Below, in pieces: positions 1-4,430 of a DNA stretch of 6,024 nucleotides. The notes beneath the pieces were generated by a model. The model made no database searches and had not been told where the DNA came from. It saw only the letters and a program-made list of their open reading frames with translations. Source of the DNA: Roseovarius sp. (lineage in GTDB: Bacteria; Pseudomonadota; Alphaproteobacteria; Rhodobacterales; Rhodobacteraceae); NCBI GenBank assembly GCA_021767845.1, contig JAASSQ010000185.1, positions 1-6,024 of the forward strand, in the 5' to 3' direction. A program made the translations under genes and the position numbers. Every line of letters starts with the position of its first letter. The stretch's first letter is position 1.

Positions 1-312
1 GCCCGGCGCGCCGCGATCGAGGCCGAGCGCCTCGGCGGCGCAGGCGTTGATCCAGTCGGCGTCGCGTTCGCTGACCGAGCGGTGCGGCAGGAGTTCCAGC
101 CGGGTCTGCCCGCCCGAGGGGTATTCGACATAGGTGGCGCGGAACTTGGGCCAGCCGTCGCGGCCCAGATCGGCCTTGCAGGCCAGGATCGCCGCGCGCT
201 GTTCCTTGACCGTCACGTAGCGGTCGAATTCCGGGAAATCCGAGGCCCGCGCCGGGGCGAGCGTCATCAGCGCCGCGCAGGCGGCCGCGGTCAGTGTCAA
301 GATGTGTCGCAT
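1..312 (-). CDS. Small secreted protein of unknown function (5' part only)
   Basis: Only the first 104 residues are present; the reading frame is still open at base 1, so the C-terminus lies outside the window. The protein begins with a typical Sec signal peptide: MRHILTL, an Ala/Leu-rich core (residues 6-18), and a likely signal peptidase I site after A-R-A (residue 23), giving a mature start at SDFPEF. The mature part is polar, with two cysteines (C45 and C91) that could form a disulfide in the periplasm. The start at 312 is supported by an AAAGGA ribosome-binding site 6 nt upstream. It is transcribed in the same direction as the amt operon but is separated from it by a strong terminator and about 420 bp, so it probably has its own promoter. 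I do not recognise a family. The coding call is good; the function is unknown. Confidence 0.75.
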   Translation of the reverse strand, partial: MRHILTLTAAACAALMTLAPARASDFPEFDRYVTVKEQRAAILACKADLGRDGWPKFRATYVEYPSGGQTRLELLPHRSVSERDADWINACAAEALGLDRGAPG

Positions 313-366
313 GGTCTGTCCTTTCCGTCTGTCCGGCCCCTGGCCGCGCGTGGGGCTGAGGGGCGC

Positions 367-381
367 GCAACCTCAGGTTGC
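367..381. promoter_or_regulatory. Perfect inverted repeat GCAACCT-C-AGGTTGC, possible operator
   Basis: Two exact 7-bp arms surround a single central base. The element lies 54 bp upstream of the start codon of the minus-strand secreted-protein gene, where an operator or activator site would be expected. A 7-1-7 dyad with a one-base centre cannot form a good RNA hairpin, so a DNA-binding dimer is more plausible than a terminator. The binding protein is unknown and the regulatory role is inferred from symmetry and position alone. Confidence 0.35.
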
Positions 382-454
382 CAGATCGGTCGGGGCGGCG
401 CCACCCCCGGCTTGGCGGTGCGGTCGCGGGGCGTTGGCATGGTGCCGCAACGCG

Positions 455-465
455 CTGTGTCACAG
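455..465. repeat. Short palindrome CTGTG-T-CACAG
   Basis: An 11-bp perfect inverted repeat in the gap upstream of the secreted-protein gene. It contains TGTG and CACA half-sites as in CRP/FNR-type sites, but the spacing between them is far too short for the usual TGTGA-N6-TCACA form, so I do not assign it to that family. Confidence 0.2.
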
Positions 466-548
466 GCTGCGATGGGGGCCGGCCAAGCGGGTTTTGTGAG
501 CGCGTTTCCCCTCGCGCGAACAGCGGCCGCAGGCCGCCGCGCGATCGC

Positions 549-575
549 CGACGCGCCCCGACACGCCCCGACGCG
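549..575. repeat. 10-bp tandem repeat, about 2.7 copies
   Basis: The units are CGACGCGCCC (549-558), CGACACGCCC (559-568) and a partial CGACGCG (569-575); the two full units differ at one base. It lies in non-coding sequence. In such GC-rich DNA this may be chance, and no function is suggested by its position. Confidence 0.4.
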
Positions 576-730
576 GCGGCGATTTGGGCGCCGTATGTGC
601 CCTGGTCCGATGTGCTTCGGACTTGGCCGGGATAAAGCGCGCGGAACATCGGTTGGATCGCCTCCGCGCGCGTCGTCAATCGCGCGGCGGCTATCTGCCG
701 CGAAACCAAAAGCCCGATGGTGCCGCACCA

Positions 731-764
731 AACGAAAAGGCCCCCGGCGCGTGCCGGGGGCCTT
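731..764 (-). terminator. Intrinsic terminator of the amt operon
   Basis: Read on the minus strand, a 12-bp perfect stem (arms 764-753 and 748-737, AAGGCCCCCGGC type) closes a 4-nt loop and is followed by TTTTCGTT. It starts 25 nt after the stop codon of the small membrane protein gene, so it ends the amt transcript and separates it from the secreted-protein gene further downstream. Confidence 0.9.
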
Positions 765-789
765 GGGCGTTTTGCAGGGCGCGCGGGGG

Positions 790-1020
790 TTATTCCTGCG
801 CTTCCTCGTCGAAGACGCGCCTGAGCCGGTCCTGCTGGCGGGCGGCGGCCTCGTCTTCCTCCATCTCGCGGTTCTCGATGCGGGCTTGCATCACGTGGAA
901 GCCCAGCCAAAAGATCAGCCCGGCGATGAAGATCATCATCTCGGTGCCGACCATCGGGTAGATCGGGCCGAGTTGGCCGAGGTCCGCGCCGGACCAGCTT
1001 TCGACGATCGTGGTAGACAT
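790..1020 (-). CDS. 76-residue single-span membrane protein in the amt operon
   Basis: A short soluble N-terminus (1-22) is followed by one hydrophobic span (about 24-45, from VGTEMMIFIAGLIFWLGFHV) and a highly charged tail (46-76) rich in Glu, Arg and Gln that could form a helix or coiled coil. Positive charges just after the span suggest the tail is cytoplasmic. The gene begins 13 nt after the amt stop. Its strong AGGAGGGA ribosome-binding site starts directly after the amt TGA, so the two genes are in one transcript and probably translationally coupled. Together with the terminator just behind it, this makes a two-gene operon. I do not recognise a named family. Co-transcription suggests an accessory or stabilising subunit for the transporter, which is inference. 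The coding call is strong because of the ribosome-binding site, the clean membrane span and the operon position. Confidence 0.85.
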   Translation of the reverse strand: MSTTIVESWSGADLGQLGPIYPMVGTEMMIFIAGLIFWLGFHVMQARIENREMEEDEAAARQQDRLRRVFDEEAQE

Positions 1021-1033
1021 GGTGTTCCCTCCT

Positions 1034-2464
1034 TCAGGTCAGCAGGCCGAGGCGTTTCGCCTCGGCGATGTCGGCTTCCGATACCTCGATGGCGTCGGCC
1101 TCCTCGCGCAGCTCCTCGCTCATGTCGAGGCCCACGAGCTCCACCGCCGGGGGCACCCGCAGGATGCCGAAGCCCGCGAGGATTTTCGACACGATGAAGG
1201 CTGGGATGAAGCCCAGCACGATGAACATGATGCAGGCCCCGAGGAACTGGCCCACCGGATTGATGGTGGCGACCTCGGCGTGATAGCCCGCCGTGGCCGG
1301 GTGGCCCCAGAGCATGAAGCCGCAGATCACCAGCCCGATGAAGCCCGCGTAGCCGTGCACGGCCACCGCGCCCACCGGATCGTCGATCTTGAAGCGGCGC
1401 TCGACCCAGAAATGCAGCTTGTAGGCGCAGACCGCCCCCACCGCGCCGATCAGCATGGCCTGGATCGGGTGGTAGAGGTCATTGCCCGCCGAGGCGGTGA
1501 TGACCCCGGCGAGACCGGCCGAATAGGTCCAGAACGCCTCGCCGCGCGACACCACGTACCCGGCCAGAAGCCCTCCCGAGAGCGACATCAGGAAGTTGAA
1601 CACGATGGCCGACAGGGTGGTGGGTGTCAGGTAGATCGTGGTCGCGGTGAAGGTGCCCTCGGCCGCGCCGATGGCGCCCGAGCCGATGATCGGCACGTTG
1701 CAGGCGACGTAGAAGCCCCAGAAGCCGCAATAGATCAGGAACAGCCCGATCGTGACCAGCCACTTGTTGTGCGGGTTGATGTTGCGCGGGGTGCCGTCGG
1801 GGGCGAACTTGCCGATCCGCGGCCCCAGCACCACGATCACGCCAAGCGCGAAGCCGCCGGCGATGGCGTGGATCACGCCCGAGGCGTAGGCGTCGTGATA
1901 GCCCAGCTGCGTGACCATCCAGCCATCGGGGTGCCAGCCCCAGGCCGCGTCGATGATCCAGGTGAACGAGCCGATCACCACGGCGAGGATCCAGAAGGCC
2001 GTGGGCCGGATGCGTTCGATGGTCGCCCCAGACACGATCGAGGCCGCCGTCCAGGAAAACAGCAGGAACGCCGCCCAGAACACGCCGTTGAGGCGGTTCC
2101 AGAAACTGTTGCCCAGTTCCGCGCCGTAGCCCACCGCCTGCGGATCGTTGACGCCCGGGCCGCCCAGGTGGGTGCCCATCAGTTCGGACCATGGCACGGC
2201 GTGGTCGGATTGCGTCAGCCCGCCGGTGATGCCGGGGCCGTTGGGAAAGGCGAAGTAGATCCACCAGCCGAAGAAGAAGAAGGTCACGGTCACCAGCGGT
2301 ATGAGCATGGTGTTCTTCATCAGGGTGTGAACGTGGTTCTTGTGGCGTGTCGCGCCGACCTCATACATGCAGAAGCCGACGTGGATCAGGAACATGAGCG
2401 GGATCGTCACCCAGTAATAGAACTCGGTGAAGATAACCGTCAGCGCACCGATATCGGTATCCAT
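1034..2464 (-). CDS. amt: Ammonium transporter, Amt family
   Basis: A 476-residue polytopic inner-membrane protein of the Amt/MEP/Rh family, which forms trimers and moves ammonium/ammonia into the cell. Expected landmarks are visible: an early membrane segment before the RHKN motif (40-43), the GATIERIR signature (146-153), D191 and H199 in the D-x7-H element (first pore histidine), H370 in the VHG element (second pore histidine), and a cytoplasmic tail containing the ELVGLD motif (442-447). F136 and F251 align by eye with the paired phenylalanines of the E. coli AmtB entrance. Differences include WGFYVAC at 249-255, where AmtB has FGFNAGS, so the Ser of the periplasmic binding site is Cys (C255). 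No cleavable signal peptide is seen, unlike E. coli AmtB. The start is supported by GGGAGGA 7 nt upstream. It is followed by the 76-residue membrane protein; no glnK is visible nearby. The family call is firm; the subfamily is uncertain. Confidence 0.95.
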   Translation of the reverse strand: MDTDIGALTVIFTEFYYWVTIPLMFLIHVGFCMYEVGATRHKNHVHTLMKNTMLIPLVTVTFFFFGWWIYFAFPNGPGITGGLTQSDHAVPWSELMGTHLGGPGVNDPQAVGYGAELGNSFWNRLNGVFWAAFLLFSWTAASIVSGATIERIRPTAFWILAVVIGSFTWIIDAAWGWHPDGWMVTQLGYHDAYASGVIHAIAGGFALGVIVVLGPRIGKFAPDGTPRNINPHNKWLVTIGLFLIYCGFWGFYVACNVPIIGSGAIGAAEGTFTATTIYLTPTTLSAIVFNFLMSLSGGLLAGYVVSRGEAFWTYSAGLAGVITASAGNDLYHPIQAMLIGAVGAVCAYKLHFWVERRFKIDDPVGAVAVHGYAGFIGLVICGFMLWGHPATAGYHAEVATINPVGQFLGACIMFIVLGFIPAFIVSKILAGFGILRVPPAVELVGLDMSEELREEADAIEVSEADIAEAKRLGLLT

Positions 2465-2525
2465 TCAAATGTCCTCCCGTTGGACTGTCAGTGTCGTGCC
2501 GGGGTTGGCCCCGTGCGTTGCTTTG

Positions 2526-2547
2526 GCGCAAATTTGGTATACTGCGC
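2526..2547. promoter_or_regulatory. Dyad GCGCA-N12-TGCGC upstream of amt, possible regulator site
   Basis: Exact 5-bp inverted half-sites lie with their centre about 72 bp upstream of the amt start codon. The spacer contains TATACC on the minus strand (TATACT shifted by one base pair on the plus strand), which could serve as a -10 element; the matching minus-strand -35 would be a poor TGGGTT. A nitrogen regulator would be a reasonable guess for an amt promoter, but the half-sites do not clearly match the enteric NtrC consensus, so the binding factor is left open. Confidence 0.3.
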
Positions 2548-2707
2548 AGACCGATGTTAACCCAGACGTGCTTTTTTTCCGATTGTTTTTTCCGCTGAAT
2601 GGCCTGTTAGCGGGGCATATGGCGCGATTTGCGGGCTAAGTTTCTTTTCGGTAATAATTTTTTCATTGACAGCATACGCCGCCGCCGGGGCGCGGGAGGC
2701 GGGTTTT

Positions 2708-2736
2708 GCCCCGGCCGGTGCCGGGTGCGGCGGGGC
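2708..2736 (+). other. GC hairpin in the leader of the DraG-like gene
   Basis: GCCCCG (2708-2713) can pair with CGGGGC (2731-2736), with further partial pairing inside. It is preceded, not followed, by a T run, so it is not an intrinsic terminator on the plus strand. If transcription starts in the AT-rich island upstream, this would be a stable structure in the 5' leader. Confidence 0.3.
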
Positions 2737-2744
2737 TGGCGCGC

Positions 2745-2753
2745 GGGGGGGGG
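2745..2753 (+). repeat. Nine-G homopolymer run
   Basis: Nine consecutive Gs lie 93 bp upstream of the start codon of the DraG-like gene, in a leader that also has several shorter G runs. Such tracts are prone to slippage and, with their neighbours, could form a G-quadruplex. They are also common places for sequencing length errors. Confidence 0.7.
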
Positions 2754-2846
2754 CGGCGTTGCGGGAAACGGAAAAGGGCTATCGGGCCGCAGGGCCTCGT
2801 GGCAGGGTCGGCACATGCGGCGATGCGCCTGATGAGGAGGGAGCGA

Positions 2847-3692
2847 ATGATCCGCAAGGCGTTTGACGAGGACGCGGCCCGGGGGATGCTGCTGGGCCTG
2901 GCGGTGGGCGATGCGCTGGGGGCCGCGACCGAGGGCGCGGCGCGCGGGGCGCGCGCGCCGGTGACAGGGATGGAGGGCGGCGGCCCGCACGGGCTGCGCC
3001 CCGGTCAATGGGGCGCGCCGACCTCCATGGCGATGTGCCTGGCGCAAATGCTGCGGTCGGCCAATGGCTGGGATGCCGATGACGCGATGCGCCGATTCAT
3101 CAACTGGCGCGATCACGGCTACCTGTCCTCGACGCGCGCCTGTTTCGGGATGGATGCCGCCAGCGAAAAGGCGCTGCGCGCCTACGAGGCCACCGGCAAC
3201 CCCTATGGCGGGCTGGATGCCCCCGAGGGCGCGGGCGGCGGCGGCGTGATGCGGCTGGCGCCGGTGGTGCTGGCCTATGGGGCGGAGGCGGCGCCGGCGC
3301 AGGCCGTGGCGCAATTGCAAAGCCGGATGACGCACGCGGCGCCGCGCGCGATGCAGGCGGCGGCGAACCTGGCGCAGGTCATGGTGACGGGCGATGCCGC
3401 GGCCCTGCCGCGCCCGGACACCCCGCCCGAGGAGGTGCGCGACGACGTGGCCAGCCTGCTGCACGCGGCGTTCTGGGCGCTGGGCCAGGCCGAGGATTTC
3501 GCCGGTTGCGTGCTGGCCGCCGTGACCCTGGGCGGTGCGGCCATGCGGGCCGGGGCGATCACGGGGCAGGTGGCGGGGCGGCTTTACGGGGCGCGCGGCA
3601 TCCCCGAGGCATGGCGCGCCGCCCTGCATGACAGCGACAAGATCCGCATCGCCGCCGAAGACCTGCACGCGATGCGGCCCGTTGATATGTGA
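2847..3692 (+). CDS. ADP-ribosylglycohydrolase (DraG-like) family protein, probable pseudoenzyme
   Basis: 281 residues. Active family members remove ADP-ribose from proteins or small molecules using a two-metal centre. Fold signatures run in the expected order: GLAVGDALGAATE (17-29), W55-xxx-TSMAMCLA (59-66), GYLSST (91-96), MRLAP (135-139), TH (162-163), LGG (228-230) and AGAITGQVAG-x-LYG (235-248), then IPEAW. The metal-ligand motifs are degraded: the usual WTDDT is W55-G-A-P-T59, the FD-G element is F100-G-M, NGSLMR is GGGVMR (131-136), and the GGD-x-D-T element is GGAAMR (229-234). Only E29 remains of the acidic ligands I expect. There is no stop or frameshift and the length is near normal, so this looks like a kept but probably inactive protein, perhaps a binder or regulator. 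The start at 2847 is chosen for AGGAGGG 5 nt upstream; longer in-frame versions run through the G-rich leader. It is followed after 33 nt by the CMD-family gene, probably one operon. Confidence 0.88.
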   Translation: MIRKAFDEDAARGMLLGLAVGDALGAATEGAARGARAPVTGMEGGGPHGLRPGQWGAPTSMAMCLAQMLRSANGWDADDAMRRFINWRDHGYLSSTRACFGMDAASEKALRAYEATGNPYGGLDAPEGAGGGGVMRLAPVVLAYGAEAAPAQAVAQLQSRMTHAAPRAMQAAANLAQVMVTGDAAALPRPDTPPEEVRDDVASLLHAAFWALGQAEDFAGCVLAAVTLGGAAMRAGAITGQVAGRLYGARGIPEAWRAALHDSDKIRIAAEDLHAMRPVDM

Positions 3693-3725
3693 CGACACCT
3701 GAACCCCGCAGAAAGGAAAGCGCAG

Positions 3726-4112
3726 ATGAGCACTTTTGACGAAGACCTGTTCCTGAAGGGGCTGGAGCAGCGAAAGGCCACGCTGGGGGCAGACTACGTG
3801 GAAAGGAACCTGGCCGCCGCCGACGAGTTCACCCGGCCCTTCCAGGAGGCGATGACGGCCTGGTGCTGGGGATTCGGCTGGGGCGACGAGGTGATCGACG
3901 CCAAGACGCGGTCGATGATGAACCTGTCGATGATCGGCGCCTTGGGAAAGATGCATGAATGGGAGATCCATTGCCGCGGCGCGCTGACCAACGGGGTGAG
4001 CCGCGAGGAGATTCGCGCGATCATCCACGTGATCGGCATTTATTGCGGCGTGCCGCAGGCGCTGGAGTGTTTTCGGGTGGCGCGCAAGGTGCTGGACGAG
4101 GCCGACGGGTGA
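3726..4112 (+). CDS. Carboxymuconolactone decarboxylase (CMD) family protein
   Basis: 128 residues, the usual length of a single-domain CMD protein resembling gamma-carboxymuconolactone decarboxylase (PcaC, EC 4.1.1.44). The typical pattern is clear: FTRPFQEAMTAWCWG (35-49), TRSMMNLSMIGALGK (61-75), E78-x-x-x-H82, NGVSREEI (89-96), and IHVIGIYCGVPQA (100-112) before a final helix. There is no CxxC pair, so it is not an AhpD-type peroxidase; cysteines at 47, 83, 107 and 115 are scattered. The start has GAAAGGAAA upstream and lies 33 nt after the DraG-like stop, suggesting co-transcription. No other protocatechuate-pathway genes are visible, so the exact substrate is uncertain; many family members are not true PcaC enzymes. 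The family call is firm, the reaction is not. Confidence 0.9.
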   Translation: MSTFDEDLFLKGLEQRKATLGADYVERNLAAADEFTRPFQEAMTAWCWGFGWGDEVIDAKTRSMMNLSMIGALGKMHEWEIHCRGALTNGVSREEIRAIIHVIGIYCGVPQALECFRVARKVLDEADG

Positions 4113-4220
4113 GGCCCGCGCGACTCAGGCCCGGGGCCGGGCGCAGACGGTGGGCCGTGGCAATCCGAAAGGGTGGCTGCGGCCGTTGCCCCAGCCTGTC
4201 GTCATCGCTGCGCGACGGCG

Positions 4221-4246
4221 AAAAAATCACGGTCTCACCGGTTTTT
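4221..4246. terminator. Possible weak bidirectional terminator-like element
   Basis: A run of six As, a short CGGT-CTC-ACCG hairpin (4230-4240), one G and a run of five Ts. It could end transcription from the CMD gene, whose stop is about 110 bp upstream. The stem is only 4 bp, so its strength is doubtful. Confidence 0.25.
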
Positions 4247-4332
4247 GCGGGGCCTTCGCGCAATCGGGTCACAGGGTGTGTGGTTTAAACGTCACAACCC
4301 GCGCAACAACCACCCGGGCCCCGGCGGCTTCG

Positions 4333-4362
4333 TTGACACTCAGGGGGTGTTTGGAGCATTTC
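4333..4362 (+). promoter_or_regulatory. Possible porin promoter
   Basis: A perfect TTGACA (4333-4338) is followed after 17-18 bases by GCATTT/CATTTC as a poor -10 element. The position, about 70 bp before the porin start codon, is sensible for a strongly expressed outer-membrane protein gene. The -35 match is good and the -10 match weak, so the exact start of transcription is uncertain. Confidence 0.4.
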
Positions 4363-4419
4363 AACATCCAAGCCGTGTCCATGTTCGGAGGCGGTGGAAC
4401 ATGAAACTTCCTGCTTTAT

Positions 4420-4425
4420 GGAGGG
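4420..4425 (+). promoter_or_regulatory. Ribosome-binding site GGAGGG deciding a TTG start for the porin
   Basis: GGAGGG lies 5 nt before TTG at 4431. A rival in-frame ATG at 4401 has its own GGAGG at 4387-4391 with 9-nt spacing. The TTG start is preferred because it begins the protein with a classical short signal peptide (MKKQLLTTTAA). Confidence 0.6.
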
Positions 4426-4430
4426 ACACC

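Larger units (their letters stand above)
313..789. other. Intergenic region between the amt operon and the secreted-protein gene
   Basis: No convincing gene is seen in these 477 bases; open frames here have no good ribosome-binding site and look like by-products of high GC. The stretch holds the terminator of the upstream minus-strand operon (731-764), a 10-bp tandem repeat (549-575), a CTGTG-T-CACAG palindrome (455-465) and a perfect 7-1-7 palindrome (367-381) close to the start of the secreted-protein gene. I could not pick out a convincing -35/-10 pair. Confidence 0.6.
2465..2846. other. Divergent intergenic region between amt and the DraG-like gene
   Basis: This 382-bp gap must carry the promoters of both divergent units. 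The amt-proximal half contains a GCGCA-N12-TGCGC dyad (2526-2547). The middle (about 2568-2670) is strikingly AT-rich for this window, with runs of seven and two runs of six Ts on the plus strand, and a TTGACA at 2666-2671 with no good -10 at the right distance. The right third (about 2680-2800) is extremely GC-rich, with a hairpin and a nine-G run. No gene is supported inside it. Confidence 0.6.
4113..4430. other. Intergenic region upstream of the porin gene
   Basis: 318 bp with no supported gene. It contains a weak terminator-like element (4221-4246), an 8-bp GTTTAAAC palindrome inside a longer imperfect dyad (about 4274-4299), a possible promoter (TTGACA at 4333-4338) and two ribosome-binding sites before the alternative porin starts. 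Its first 40 bases hold a small GCCCG/CGGGC inverted repeat (4128-4141) without a T run. Confidence 0.55.

Noticed and set aside
297..731. Minus-strand open frame reaching upstream of the secreted-protein gene
   Set aside because: It is in a different frame from the signal-peptide protein starting at 312, has an Arg/Pro/Ala-rich sequence and no ribosome-binding site.
2486..2500. Sigma-54-like sequence GGCACG-N4-TGACA upstream of amt (minus strand)
   Set aside because: The -24 part fits, but the essential GC of the -12 element is AC, and the start point would fall on the amt ribosome-binding site, leaving almost no leader.
1010..2560. Long plus-strand open frame (516 codons) opposite amt
   Set aside because: It is antisense to a clear Amt gene, is rich in His/Asp/Arg/Gly without recognisable domains, and lacks a proper ribosome-binding site. 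Such frames are expected opposite GC-rich genes.
2666..2671. TTGACA as a promoter for the DraG-like gene
   Set aside because: The -35 match is perfect, but the region 16-19 bases downstream is pure GC with nothing like a -10 element, so I do not call it.
2607..4028. Long minus-strand open frame (473 codons) opposite the DraG-like and CMD genes
   Set aside because: It spans two clear plus-strand genes and the gap between them, with a composition (Arg/His/Pro/Ala) typical of a shadow frame.
3726..4112. AhpD-type peroxidase for the CMD-family protein
   Set aside because: AhpD-like members carry a CxxC pair with a nearby His; here the cysteines are scattered and the sequence follows the PcaC pattern instead.
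4128..4141. GCCCG-GGGC-CGGGC hairpin as terminator after the CMD gene
   Set aside because: The stem is short and no T run follows, and such GC palindromes are common by chance in this composition.
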